Shown here piece by piece: positions 12,376 through 23,626 of a DNA stretch of 64,000 nt. Source of the DNA: Sesamum alatum (taxonomy: Eukaryota > Streptophyta > Magnoliopsida > Lamiales > Pedaliaceae). The first letter of the stretch is position 1. Each line of letters opens with the position of its first letter. The position numbers were made by a program, and so were the translations under genes. Where the stretch lies: assembly GCA_034509735.1 (NCBI GenBank), contig JACGWO010000004.1:27137395-27201394 (forward strand), given 5' to 3'. The notes beneath the pieces are model-generated. The model did no database searches. It was not told the DNA's origin and saw only the letters and a program-made list of their open reading frames with translations.

Positions 12376-12660
12376 TGTTTTAAGATTTTAGTCCTATTAA
12401 TTTTTAATGTAGCAATTTTAGTCCCAAAAGTCTACAAACATTTTAATTTTAGTCCCATAAGTCCACAAACATTGCAATTTTAGTACCATGGACAGATTCC
12501 GTTAACGGAGCACGTGCACCATCCATTAAGATTTTAACGGAATCTTTCCATGGGACTAAAATTGTAATGTTGGTGGACTTATGGGACTGAAATTGCTACA
12601 TCAAATTAATTGGACCAAAATCACAAACGATGTAAGTTATGGGACGTAAAATGCAATTTT
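12376..12660. mobile_element. MITE of the 'tagtccca' family, left end missing
   Basis: This is a fold-back sequence with arms of opposite orientation ('attttagtcccataagtccaca' facing 'tggacttatgggactgaaatt'). It resembles the complete element at 26469-26876, with the same 'acgtgc' and 'ttaacgga' centre. The right terminus (GCAATTTTCCC) abuts subtilase block B. The left terminus is lost at the LINE border. Confidence 0.7.
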
Positions 12661-13432
12661 CCCTTAAATTATAGATTCTGTGGGAGATATTCTTGGATAT
12701 GATACACATGCCTTGTCGACTACAGTAGGCAATTTTTTCCATGGTATCGCGTATTTTGGCTATGATTCAGGGATTGCCAAAGGAATGGCCGCTCGCTCTC
12801 GGCTATACCATCTACTAGGTTGTTTTTAAAAAGGAACCCAATTCTGATGTGTTATCAACCATTGATAGTGGGATATCAGATGGATTTGATGTCCTATCAT
12901 TATCAATTGCTTCCTCTTTTTTTAATATGAAGGTCCTATTTCAATTGCCATTTTTACTGCTACGAGTAAGCGTGTTTTAGGCTCACAAGCTGCTGGGAAC
13001 AGTTGCCCGTCTCTGAACACCATCGCAACTGGAGCTCCATAGGTCCTCATTGTGGGAGCTGGCTTTCTCGATCAGGAGTTCACAAGAACCATAATGCTTG
13101 GTAATGGAGTATTCATCATTAAATCCTCTTTCTACAGTACTCTTAATCCAATGCCACCCCATGTTCCAAATTGTATACAGAAATGCATGCGGAAGTTAGA
13201 GGCAACATAAAGCTATCGGTAAGATTTTTTTATGCCAAGTTTATTATGATCAGATTGAGGATTTTGATTTGGTTAGGGCTAAAGCTTTTGAAGGTTCACC
13301 AGTGGCAGGAGCACTAATAATATAGATACAATCATATATACCTAATCTTGAGGTTGGATTCGCAGCAATTTTATTGACCATGAAAATGAAAAAGTTATTT
13401 GAGATTATATTAATCGCACTCAAGAGTCAGTA
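12661..13432 (+). pseudogene. Subtilase pseudogene, block B fragment 1 (5' part)
   Basis: This is the paralogue of 1268-2040. It has the catalytic-His region (ILGYDTHALSTTVGN-like, decayed), the Asn region (AAGNSCPSLNT, decayed), FTRTIMLGNG, and the protease-associated segment up to INRTQES. Stops and frameshifts are frequent. The gene is interrupted at 13433 by an LTR retrotransposon and resumes at 16691. The junction reads smoothly if the element and one copy of CARTA are removed, and then matches the uninterrupted block A sequence at about 2030-2050. Confidence 0.8.
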
Positions 13433-14197
13433 TGATAAGGATAGGACCTGAGACCTATTCGTGTAATGATTCAAGAACCAAACGTATAAAAATAGGCAAC
13501 AGAATCCCAGATCGATGATCTAGTTTGATCGTACCTAGAGTTGGAAAGAACCTTGACCCGATGGCTATATAGGTAGCCAAGAATTTGGTATGGTGAACGC
13601 CACAAGATATTGCTCAAGTATCTTGATACGCTCGAAACAATCAAAACTCTAGAAGAGATCTTAACCTCACTAAGAAGAGATAGTTTTTAATATATCGAAA
13701 GTCTGGTTTTACAAATGATATCTATGGCCTTTATAGGCTTCAAATGGATGCTCGAGAGTTAATGCCATCCTTGGGACTCTATTAGCATTAAAGTGACACT
13801 TTTGACCATATTAACATGATTTAGTAAAACTAGAATGACCCTTTGAATACTACAATGATTCTTTGACTACTAATGCTGAAAATACAGTATTCTAGACAAA
13901 AATAATGGAGTCTCTGTTTGGGCTTGGTGAGTTGGATGAAATTATGGGCCCTTTTCATTCAAACGAAGTCTTCAAACATTGAGCCCAACTTTTTAGATGT
14001 ATTATAGCCTATCTACTTGAAGAATATTCATCACTGGGCCTTCTAATGATATCTCATGCATTGTCCCGTTGATTTCATCAATAAGAATCATCAAAGCTTG
14101 ACTGATTTTCTTAGCTCTTGCCCTTGTAATTGGACCTCCAATAATTTTCAAAGGATCTTCCTTGCTTTGAGTTGTAAGCTTCCGATGGTCCCCATCA
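13433..14197 (-). repeat. LTR (3' LTR, MITE-free)
   Basis: This 765-bp LTR starts TGATAAGGATAGG and ends GTCCCCATCA. It aligns along its length with 15655-16690 once the CACTA MITE is removed from that copy. At about 13590 it shows the empty target of the MITE (TTGGTATGGTGAAC). Confidence 0.9.
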
Positions 14198-15092
14198 TTT
14201 TCTTCTTCTTCAAAGGATTCGAACTCGAATATGATTCTGCATCAAAAGGAGAAAGACCAGTCACATTAGAAGAAGCACTTACATTGTACTCACCGGGAAG
14301 GTCTAGTTTGTAGACATTATCGTTGATCCTTGCAATCACTTGAAATGGACCGTCCCACCTTGCTTGCAATTTTGACTTGCGCTTTGCGGGAAATCTCTCC
14401 TTTCTCAAGTGCAACCAAAGCCAATCACCACGCTAAAAAATGACTCGCTTGTGTCCTTTGTTGGCTTGTTTTGCATATTATTTAGCTTGCTTCTCAATAT
14501 TGAGCGTTACCTTTTTGCAACCACTTTATCAATTCCGCCTTGGCTTTTCCATCAAGATTCGTTCGCTCATCAACAGGAATAAGCACAAGATCAAAATGGA
14601 GTCAACGGATTGAAGCCATAAACAATTTCAAAAGGAGTAGGGTTAGTAAGGGTGGCAACGGGGCGGGTCTGGGGCGGATTTGGGTGGACCCGGGACCTGC
14701 CCCGCCAACTATGGGAAGGACCCGAGACCCTCCCCGTCCTGCCTCGGTACAAACCCCGCTAGGATGGGTCTGACCCGGTAGACCCAGTTATTTTTATTTT
14801 TTTCATTTGTTCTACATATTAAATAAAAAAAACTTAATATATCAATTATAAATAAAATTGTTCATGATCTAAATCAAATTCAAGTCGAAATAATTTTCAA
14901 GTACAAGTGAATTGTTCACAATAAAACAACCCAAATATTCATATCGATTATACATTAGTAATAATTTTTTCATCTTTCTCGTCGTTAACTATTGTGTGAC
15001 AATTTTTAAATTCATTAATTATTGAACAAGTACCAAACAATAATTAGATTAAATGATACAATATTTTCTTAGTGTTTATTCTAGCATGATAA

Positions 15093-15124
<32 letters not shown>

Positions 15125-15540
15125 GGGGCGGGTTCTTAAGGACCCGGGACCCGCCCCGAACCCGGTTGGATCCTAATTCTTTGGACTTGGGAGCCACCCC
15201 ACTTTTAAGTTTTTGGACCCGAACCCGCCCAACTAGGGGTGGGTCCGGGGCGGGTTTTGTCAGGTTTGGGTTGACATGTCACCCCTAAAAGTTAGTGAAT
15301 GAACACTCCTGCTATATTCAAATTCAGCAAATGACACACAATCTTCCCAATTCTTCAAGTTCTTTTGAATCAAAGCTCTAAACAAATGAGATAAGGTCCT
15401 ATTCACTACTTTAGTTTGTCCATCAGCTTGTGGATGACAAGCAGTAGAAAATAGAAGTTTAGTCCCCCAATTTACTCCACAACACATGACAAAAAAAACT
15501 AAAAAATTTTGCATCTCTATCACTCACAATTGTTCTTGGA
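14148..15540 (-). pseudogene. Gypsy integrase C-terminal half (interrupted)
   Basis: On the minus strand the reading starts near 15540 with [11 protein letters not shown], continues in the frame at 15260-15523 with CHPQADGQTKVVNRTLSHLF and FAEFEYSRSVHS, then is split by the hAT MITE. It resumes at about 14640 with PFEIVYGFNPLTP. The end (14148-14414) has [23 protein letters not shown], the usual chromodomain-side tail of Gypsy integrases. Upstream of RTIVSDRD everything is lost and replaced by an inverted LTR segment. Stops and a frameshift lie near 14450-14600. Confidence 0.85.
14650..15290. mobile_element. hAT-type non-autonomous element (GGGTGGCAA family)
   Basis: This 641-bp insertion starts AGGGTGGCAACGG and ends GTCACCCCTAAAA, with short inverted ends. 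GC-rich subterminal repeats of the 'gggcgggt'/'acccgcccc' kind lie at both sides, and the AT-rich core includes (AT)n at about 15100-15124. The flanks are GTTAGTAA (14642-14649) and GTTAGTGA (15291-15298), an 8-bp target duplication with one mismatch, as expected for hAT. Removing it restores the integrase reading VHSLT-PTPFEIVYG. Confidence 0.85.
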
Positions 15541-15636
15541 ACTATATCAAACTAGATTATCGATCTGGGACTCCGCTGCCTATTTTTTACATTTGGTTCT
15601 TGACATCTAATGGCTCTCACGTCCTATCCTTATCAG
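15541..15636. repeat. Inverted partial copy of the LTR end next to the primer site
   Basis: About 100 bp are the reverse complement of the first 100 bp of the LTRs at 13433 and 15655 (shared words include 'ggataggac', 'aaaataggcagcgga' and 'gatctagtttgat'). The copy ends exactly at the LTR terminus (CCTTATCA at 15629-15636). The primer site 15640-15651 lies in the short loop between the two arms. Confidence 0.8.
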
Positions 15637-15639
15637 TTT

Positions 15640-15651
15640 GCTCTGATACCA
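15640..15651 (-). other. Primer binding site (initiator-Met tRNA type)
   Basis: The minus strand reads TGGTATCAGAGC, complementary to the 3' end of the initiator methionine tRNA, 3 bp inside the LTR at 15655. It fixes the orientation of the element as minus. Confidence 0.9.
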
Positions 15652-15654
15652 ATA

Positions 15655-16690
15655 TGATTAGGATAGGACATGAGACCCATTGGATATAGAGATCCAAGAA
15701 CCAAACGTATAAAAATAGGCAGCGGAATCCCAGATCTATGATCTAGTTTGATCGTACCTAGAGCTGGAAAGAACCTTGACCAGTTGGCTATATAGGCAGC
15801 CAAGAATCTTTGTATCACTACAAGAAAATAGCTTAATAGCAACAAAAAAATTTTGTTGCTGAAATAAGCATCGAGCTAATTAGCAAGTAAAATTCTCGTT
15901 GTTAATCTACACTACTTAATATATATTTTAAATATTTCGTTGCTAAATTTATTAGCAAGTAAATTTTCATTAGCAAGTAAATTTTTTATATTAAATATTG
16001 CATTAGCAACGAAAAATTTACTTGATAATTAACTCGACACTGATGTTTTTTCGTTGCTATCGAGTGTTTTTCTTATAGTGTATGGTAAACACCATAAGAT
16101 ATTGCTCAAGTATCTTGATAAGTTCTAAACCATCGAAACTCTAGAAAAGATTTTAATCTCACAAAGAAGAGATAGTTTTTGATATATCAAAGTCTGATTT
16201 TACAAATGATATCCATGGCCTTTTATAGGCTTCAAAATGGATGCTCAAGGGTTAATTCTATCCTTGGGACCCTATGAGCATTAAAGTGACAATTTTGACT
16301 ATATTAACATGACTTAGAAAAACTAGAATGACCCTTTGAATACTATGATGACTCTTTGACTACTATGCTTAAAATACACCATTCTTGACAAAAAATAATG
16401 GACTCTCTTTTTGGGCTTGGTGAGTTGGATGAAATTATGGCCAAATTTCATTTAAATGAAGTTTTCAAACATTGAGCCCAACTTTTTAGATGCATTCTAG
16501 CCCATCTACTTGAAAAATATTCATCACTGGGCCTTCTATTGATCTCTTATGCATTGTCCCGTTGATTTCATTAATAAAAATCGTCAAAGATTCGCTAATT
16601 TTCTTAGCTCTTGCCCTCAAAATTGGGCCTCTATTAATTTTCAAAGGATCTTCCTTGCTTTGAGTTGTAAGCTTCAGATGGTCCCCATCA
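15655..16690 (-). repeat. LTR (5' LTR with inserted CACTA MITE)
   Basis: It is the homologue of 13433-14197, longer because of a 265-bp MITE at 15816-16080. It starts TGATTAGGATAGG and ends GTCCCCATCA, directly followed by the CAATA target copy. Confidence 0.9.
15816..16080. mobile_element. CACTA-type MITE with 3-bp target duplication
   Basis: The element starts CACTACAAGAAAA and ends TTTTTCTTATAGTG, the classic CACTA ends. TAT occurs on both sides (15813-15815 and 16081-16083). The other LTR of the same retroelement has the single TAT of the empty site. It has no coding capacity; short internal inverted words such as 'ttagcaa' and 'ttgctaa' are repeated. Confidence 0.93.
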
Positions 16691-17190
16691 CAATAGCTAC
16701 CCTTACGTTCCAAGAAACCTGTCACGATTGAAAACCGACTCCCAAATGAGGTATTTATAGTTGAAGAGGACCATCTCAATCCTACCATTTAATCTGGAAG
16801 CTAGATGTCATCGCTTAGAAACATATTTGTGCAATCATAAGATCGCCTTACAGTTGTTGAAATCCATCAGTTGACCTAAACAATCCATAGATCAATTACT
16901 TTGGTAGAAATTGGAGGTAATAACACTATCATAAGTCCAATAGTGCCTTTTCATCTAAATTGATAATTACTAACAAGTATCACGTGCAAAAATATGTATT
17001 TCAAGGTAATTACATCATTTATTCACAACAAAAATAAAAAAAAAAAGATATGTGGAGAATTTTATTATGTTTCTATTCTTATACCATGTTACACGACCAT
17101 TAAATTTAAAAAATTTAAACTACTAGAGATGTTGATCATTTAATATTAATACTTTATCATTAACATAATACCGTTATCAAATGATATAGA
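16691..17190 (+). pseudogene. Subtilase pseudogene, block B fragment 1 (3' part)
   Basis: This continues fragment B1 after the retroelement. About 16700-16800 matches the SSRGPS region of A1 (decayed). At 16815-16905 it jumps, like A1, to the last coding segment (ITLVEIGGNNT near 16895-16935). The 3' flank with the ACGTGCA motif follows at about 16980. The deletion shared with A1 shows that the damage predates the duplication of the blocks. Confidence 0.75.
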
Positions 17191-17209
17191 TACTTATCAA
17201 ATGATATGG

Positions 17210-18150
17210 ATTGTGTTTCATTGTATGAAGATTCAATTTGCTAACTTGGACATTTTTATATCTAGTGCTATTGGAAATTCTAGCCCCCTCCCCCCCCCCC
17301 ACCCATGAAAAGCCTTGTTAATGGAGCACCTTGGGTTCTTTTTCTGGTTGTTGGCACTTGTATCATTTGTTTTTGGTTGATAAGATCTTTTTTTTATCAT
17401 TAAATCCAATCCAAGAGCATCTTCACATTGTATGTATATTAGATTGTGAAAATATGAAGAGCCATGTTGAAAGGGTCATACTCTAATTAGAGCCCGATAG
17501 AAATCAAGGCAACATTTGACGTGCTTGACAACTTGATGGATCGAATCCAAGAAATGGGGTTGAACCAATTTCCCACTCCTTTGGCTATCGGAGAGGTCAT
17601 ATCAAACCAAACAAGGCAATAGACCAAGGCCTGGTGTATGATGTAGGTGTGCAAGGATTACATGAACTTTCGTTACATTTTTACACTAACTGTTACACAG
17701 ATTCTTGCAATCGCAAGATCTCTTTGTAGGTGTTAAAATATGTTGGTGGATTAAATTATCCATCATTATATAATGTGATCTGATAGCAACAGGACTTGGT
17801 CTATCTATTTCTACAGGACTTTAACCAATGTCCATAGTGGAATGACAAGCTATTCATAACATTGTACAAGTCAAAGGGTTCAGAGTTATGTCATGCCAGA
17901 GATGCCAGTTTTCAAAGACAAATTTGAGAAAACAAAAATATGAGCTCATAATGGAAGACCCATGAGAAAATGTACAGTTTTTCATGGATCCATTACTTGG
18001 GTACAAATATGAGGTAATAACACTGTCCTAAGTCCAATACTGGTTCAGTCTAAATTTACAACTACGTCCTGGGAAGTATCACATGCAAAAGACGTGCAAA
18101 AAATATATATTTTAAGGAAAGTTCGTCATTTATTCACTACAAAAATTAAA
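17210..18150 (+). pseudogene. Subtilase pseudogene, block B fragment 2
   Basis: This is the paralogue of A2. The decayed Asn region is at 17270-17350. Then come the segment after the catalytic Ser (17455-17560), the LVYDVGVQ-like segment (17635), VGGLNYPS-like (17745) and the Fn3-like domain (about 17870-18000). The 3' flank with 'acatgcaaaagacgtgcaaaa' follows. All frames are broken. The Copia element at 18195-21120 sits in its 3' flank. Confidence 0.75.
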
Positions 18151-18194
18151 ATGTATATATATATATGCATGTTATAAACTTAGAAAAAATTCTA

Positions 18195-21120
18195 AGTTTA
18201 TTGGGCTATCACTCCTAATTGTACATGAGAAATAATAAGAATAACTATTCTCTCCAAATCTCTTTTCTTATTTTCCAAAAGCTTCTAAACAAAGAATTAC
18301 ATAGTGGTATTTATAAACCACCAAAAGTGTTGTTACAAACTATACTATTAAAGATATGTAATTACAAACATAATGGGGGATACAAAAGGTTATAAACATT
18401 ATGGGGGAATACCAAGGGGCATGTGCATTCATGCATGATAATAATATGTATTTATAATACTCGCCCTTGAATGCACACACATCTTATTATAAACATCCTG
18501 CCTCGTTAAAACCCTTCCCTGAAAAAACCTAATGGGACAAAAACCAAAGCTAAGAAAAAGAGTACAGTTATATGATCTCCCCCTCAATTTGGGCAGATAT
18601 CTTCAGACGTCGCATGCCAATATTATGTAAGAGTTGCTTGAACACATTTGTTAGTAATGACTTAGTAAATAAATCTACTAAATTCTGACTTGATGAAATC
18701 TGTTCATTATAAACTTTGCCTTCCACTTGAAGCTCATGAGTGGAGAAAAATTTTGTTGATACGTGCTTGGTTTTGTCGCCTTTAATATATCCTTCCTTGA
18801 TTGACTATGCAAGCTGCATTATCTTCATTTATTACTGTGGGACTTTTCTCAATTGCATCCAGTCTACATGATTCATGAACATAATGTATCAGCAATCTGA
18901 GCCATACACATTTATGTTCAACCTCATATAGTGCAATTAACTTTGCATAATTTGATGAGGTGGCACCAAAGTTTGGTTGGTTGAACACCATGAAATAGCA
19001 GTTCCACCATACATGAACAAATATCCATATTGAGATATAACTTTATGTGGATCAGACAAGTATCCCGCATCTGAATAACCATTTAAATTTGTTGCTTCGG
19101 CATCATTATGTCTTTCAAAATATAGTCACATGTCACTTGTTCCACGCAAGTAGCGCAAAATGTGTTTAACACCATTTCGGTGTCTCTTTGTAGGCATGAA
19201 CTGTATCTTGCTACTAGATTAACTAAAAAAGCTAAATCTAGTTGGGTATTATTAACAAGATACATCAATGCACCGATTGCACTGAGATTTTGGTACTTCT
19301 GGATCCAAAATCTCATCATTATCTGCTCGAGTATAGAAAGGATCCGTTTTAACATCAAAAGATCGAACTACCATAGGTGTACTTAATGGATGAGTCTTGT
19401 CCATATAAAAACGCTTAAGGACCTTCTCTTTATAGTTTGATTGATGAACGAAAAATTTACCCTTACTATGTTCGAACTGCAGCCCGAGACAATACTTTGT
19501 AGTACCGAAATCTTTCATCTCAAACTCAATTTTTAACTAATCAGTTGTCTGTCGAACTCTTTAGGAGATCCAATGATATTCAAATCATCAACATACACAG
19601 CTATGATTACAAATCCTGACTCTATCCTCTTTATGAATAAACCGGGACATATTTGATTATTACAAGACCCTTTCCTTATTAAATACTCACTAAGACGATT
19701 GTACCACATACATCCTGATTGTTTAAGTCTATACCATAACCTTTTCAATTTGATGGAGAAAATGTTTTTGATCCTTCTGGGATTGTCATGTATATATCTA
19801 TATCAAATGACCCATAAAGATATGCAGTGACCACATCCATGAGCTGCATTTGCAGTTGTTCATTACTACTAAACTGATTAGAAACCTAAGTGTGGTTGCA
19901 TCCACTATAGGTAAATACATTTCAGTATAATCAATTCATGGCTTTTGAGTAAAGCCTTGGGCCACATATCTAGCTTTATACCTTACAACTTCATTTCATT
20001 TATTTCTTTTTTTTTTTTTTTTGTACAAACACACTCTTATAGCCATTTGGCTTGACACATTTTTTTTGTTGGAGTTATAGTTTCAAATACTTCTCCCTTA
20101 TTTAGCGAGTCAAGCTCAACTTATATTGCTTCCGTCCAACTTTTTCAATCAACTCGGTGTCGACATTCCTCCAAAGTTTGAGGATCATTTTCATTTTCAT
20201 CCATGATTTCGACGACTACCGAATTTCGATGTCCACATTCCTCCAACATAAATTGTTGTGAGCATAATTAATAGATATCTTGTAACTGTATTTGAGACCC
20301 TGCTCATTAAGTTCAGAGCCTTTACATAAAATCGCTTCAGGGGTTTTATCCTTATAGACATTACTAATGGCCACACCAACATCATTATTAGTTGAGATAA
20401 CATGTTTTTTTTTTTTTCTCTTTTGAGGAGTTGCATATTTAAAGCCAATGGTCTACCATGTTTCCGACGTATTTGTAACTCAAATGACTTTGATTGATTA
20501 AGAGTTGCTTCAGGGACTTTTAAACGAGCTAGAATACTTTCAGCGGAATATGTGATTTTGTGACTCTTTTGGTATTTGTAAATGCATCTGGTAGCCTATT
20601 TGCAACACATTGCAAATGTATAATCAATTGAATTTCAAGTTTAGTGTCATTTGTCGTCTGATACATAAAAGACATAGATGTTGTATTCCATGCAATATCT
20701 TTCTTCATAATCCCCTTACATTCTCCCCTTCATGCTGGGAATATTATCTCATCAAAATGACAACTAAGTACCTAGCAATAAATTGATCACCGGTCACTGG
20801 TTCAAGGTACTTAATAATTGATAGAGACTCAAAACCGATATGAGAAACAATAAGTATATTATCTTACCACTCCTAATTGTATATGAGAAACAATAAGAAG
20901 ACCTATTCTCTCCAGATCTCTTTTCTTATTTTCCAAAAGCTTCTATACAAATGAATCACATAGTGGTATTTATAGACCTTCAAAATTATTGTTACAAATT
21001 ATACTATTAAAAATATATAATTACAAACATAATGAAGGATACAAAAAGTTATAAACATTGTGAGGGAATACCAAAGGGGTGTGTGCAGCATTCATACATG
21101 ACAATTATATGTATTTACAA
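18195..21120 (-). mobile_element. Copia LTR retrotransposon, 5' half of interior deleted
   Basis: Direct repeats at about 18195-18459 and 20862-21120 share 'actcctaattgta' and 'tctcttttcttattttcc', and act as LTRs (borders approximate). The polyprotein reads on the minus strand. The interior runs from the integrase C-terminal part to RNase H only; gag, protease, the integrase core and the primer site are missing. A purine-rich tract (GAGGGGGAGATCAT on the minus strand near 18575-18590) precedes the 3' LTR. Block A has the uninterrupted version of this place near 3525-3570. Confidence 0.85.
18782..20850 (-). pseudogene. Copia polyprotein remnant (integrase end, RT, RNase H)
   Basis: Minus-strand pieces in order: YLEPVTGDQFIARY-like text near 20800 (end of integrase region); 19533-19748 with LWYRLKQSGCMWYNRLSEYL and the intact RT active site YVDD; 19252-19518 with MKDFGTTKYCLGLQFEHSKG and the FYMDKTHPLSTPMVVRS segment; 19083-19358 with LSAIGALMYLVNNTQLDLAF; and 18782-18991 in the RNase H region. 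Stops and frameshifts separate all pieces, so the copy is inactive despite the intact YVDD. Confidence 0.88.
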
Positions 21121-21124
21121 TAGT

Positions 21125-22184
21125 GCATAATTTTATTATATATTTCTGTTTCAGTAACATGTTAAACTACCACTTCACTTAAAAGTTCAAATAGTTATTG
21201 AGGTGAATCATTTTAATATAATACTTAAGATTAACATACGATTGTTATCACATGATTTTGACAGTGTTGCATTGTGTGAAGATCCCATTTGCTAACATGC
21301 ATGGGCATTTTAAAATCTAGTGTTGCCGAAAATTCTACCCCCACCCCGCTCCATGAAAACCCTTAACAATGAGCTCCTTAGGTCCTTGCTCTGGTTGCTG
21401 GCACTTTATTCTTAACTAATCTGATCTTCGTTTTCATAATTAAACCCAATCCAAGAGCTTCTTCACATTGTATATATATTTAAGTCGTTAAAATATGAAG
21501 AGACATGCTGAAAGGGCCATACTTTAATTAGAGCTTAATAGCCGTCAGGACAACATATGACGTCCACGACAACTTGATGAATCCAATTCACAAAATGGGA
21601 TTGAAGCAATGTAGCACTCCTTTAGCTAGGGGAGAGGTCATATCAACCCAACCAAGAGAATAGGCCAATTAGGCCTTGTGTATGATGCAGGTGTGTAAAA
21701 TTACATGAACTTTCTTTGCACTTTTGAACTTATTGTTACATGGATTCTTGCAATCACAGGATCTCCTTTGCAGGTGCTAAAATATGTTGGTGGACTGAAT
21801 TATCCATAATTTATAGCATACTTTAATGGCAACGTGGCTCAGTCTATCCAATTCTAGAGGACTTTAACCAATGTGTAGTGGAATGACAAAAGCTATTCGT
21901 AGCATTGTCTCAGTGAAAGGGTTTAGAGTTATGTCACATCAGAGACATTGGTTTTCAAAAAACAAACGTGAGAAGCTAAAATATGAGTTGATCATAGAAG
22001 AGACATATTCGAGGAAACATACAATTCTTCATGGATCAGTTACTTTGGTGGAAATAGGAGGTAATAACATTATCATAAGTCCAATAGTGGTTTTCAGTCT
22101 ACATTTAGAATTACTGGGAAGTATCATGTGCAAAACACGTGCAAAAATATGTATTTCCAGGTAAATACATCATTTATTCACTAG
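21125..22184 (+). pseudogene. Subtilase pseudogene, block B fragment 3 (C-terminal region)
   Basis: It begins in the 3' flank of B2, just after the Copia element, then gives the Asn-region relic (21290-21420), the post-Ser segment (21540-21600), the LVYDAGV segment (21675), VGGLNYP (21785), and a long final frame at 21871-22164. This frame holds SVKGFRVMSHQRHWFSKNK, KLKYELIIEE and VTLVEIGGNNIIISPIVVFS, i.e. most of the Fn3-like C-terminal domain. It is the best preserved C-terminus in block B, but it has no catalytic region. It keeps more of the post-Ser region than A3, which lost it. Confidence 0.82.
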
Positions 22185-22749
22185 TGATAGAGAAAGAATT
22201 TGACCAAGGACCAAGATGTAATTTTCAGAAGAAGTAATACGAAATTACCAAACTACCCTAGGCGGTTACACCCAAAAAGTTAGTGGGGTTATGAAATTTA
22301 CTGAGTTGTCCCCGACGGTTCCACGAATAGTTAGTAGTCGATCGGGGGACTAAATTGTCTTTACGCCTCCCCACATTCTAGTATAAAGAGTTCATAATTC
22401 ATTTTAAAAGGGAGGAGAATTTTCTAGCAGAATTGCTAGTGGAATACTATTTTTGTACCATCAAATTAGTGCCGTATATGGGAAATTAAAATATTTCTCT
22501 TGAGTATGAGAAATCTTTTTGAAAACCTCAAGAATCCATTACTACTCCTATTCATTCATTGATCATATCCGAGACTACTACTACAACTCTTCTTTTTTAC
22601 TTTACACATCAAATACATAGAGACATACATCATCACACCTCCAAAATATAGTCAATCCGCCGATCAAGAAACCCTTGATAATCACACAGCTCCACATCGC
22701 GATTTCGATTGGAATTTTGTATCGACTGCACGGAGTTTTTCAGTAGAAG

Positions 22750-23208
22750 AACACGGAGATTTGGAGAATAGAAGAAAGAGGAGAGAGGCAAGTTTGACGC
22801 CTCAGCCACTGCGCCGCCGCCGTTCGGTTGCCGGAAACAACTTTCGGCGCATCTCTAGCCACGAGCACCACCGATCGAACCGTCGCCTATCGGTCTGCCA
22901 GAAGCTACCGCTCGTGTCCCCGTTTGGCACCCCACGCGCTTGCACTCGTCCGTCGAAAACCGGCCACTTTTCTAGATCTACATCCTATTTCTGCTCCATT
23001 CGCCGCCATGTCTATGACCCACACCGGCGGACCTCCACCGTTCGATTTCTCTCCTCACGACGATTGTTTTGAGCCGTCGCCCATCTATTTTGGTCAATGC
23101 TCAAACGAGCGACAGTCCTTCGTCACGCGCCAGCATCCCACCACCATCCCTCCTTCGTGCAAACGAATCTCCGGCGCGCCAACTTCCGAGCACCATTCTT
23201 CTGTCATC
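22750..23208. other. GC-rich block inside the small LTR element, possibly captured
   Basis: This stretch is much richer in G+C than anything nearby ('ccgccgccg', 'ctccaccg'). It has a few overlapping open frames on the plus strand (22761-23214) but no protein family that I recognise. The base composition and abrupt borders suggest captured gene sequence, such as a 5' untranslated region or a first exon. That is inference. Confidence 0.4.
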
Positions 23209-23385
23209 CTGTAGCTTCTTGAATGCATTAATGGCAAAGATAAACTTGTACTTCTGAAAAATACTCCTCAGTAAGGGGATCACAACAAGCCAAATGAAAA
23301 CGACTGTAGCAACAAAGAAAGGGAACCGTTTGAAAAAGTTATCAATGGGAATCGAGATGGATTCCAAGTTAATTTTGGTGGGCAT
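23209..23385 (-). pseudogene. Captured host-gene first exon (membrane-anchored N-terminus)
   Basis: On the minus strand an ATG at 23385 opens a 59-codon frame that ends in CAG at 23209, a usual exon end. It encodes a soluble start (MPTKINLESISIPIDNF), a strong hydrophobic segment at residues 21-39 (FPFFVATVVFIWLVVIPLL) and a basic stretch (RSIFQKYKF). The sequence before the ATG on the minus strand is CT-rich ('ctctctctcatcatg'), like a plant 5' untranslated region, up to about 23600. Downstream the frame runs on into unrelated GC-rich sequence, which suggests the capture ends at the exon border. I do not recognise the parent gene. Confidence 0.5.
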
Positions 23386-23626
23386 TTTTCAGTGGGAAGA
23401 GCAGCAGTTTCAGAGGCAGAGCAAGAAAGTGGGAAAAGAGAGTCCACAAAAAAGAAGAGAGAAGTGGGGTTTGAGAGAGAGTTGGTGGGACATGATGAGA
23501 GAGAGATCTTTGTGGAAATTACTGGAGAAGGGGAAATGATGGTTTTTGCAGAGAGAGAAATGGGAGAAAAGGGTTGCGGATGGTGGATGCAGTTTTCTGA
23601 TTTTTATTTAATCTGACTAAAAAAAA

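Larger units (their letters stand above)
13433..16690 (-). mobile_element. Ty3/Gypsy LTR retrotransposon, internally deleted, with nested MITEs
   Basis: Two direct LTR copies flank a short interior. The target duplication is CAGTA (13428-13432) and CAATA (16691-16695), one mismatch. LTR ends are TGAT...ATCA. The orientation is minus, because the initiator-Met primer site TGGTATCAGAGC reads on the minus strand at 15640-15651, next to the right LTR. The interior keeps only the integrase end; gag, protease, RT and RNase H are gone. A CACTA MITE sits in the right LTR and a hAT MITE in the integrase. The whole element interrupts subtilase fragment B1. Confidence 0.9.

Noticed and set aside
22761..23257. 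Three overlapping plus-strand frames considered as an Arg/Ser-rich protein
   Set aside because: They are in different frames of one GC-rich stretch and show no domain; described only as possible captured sequence.
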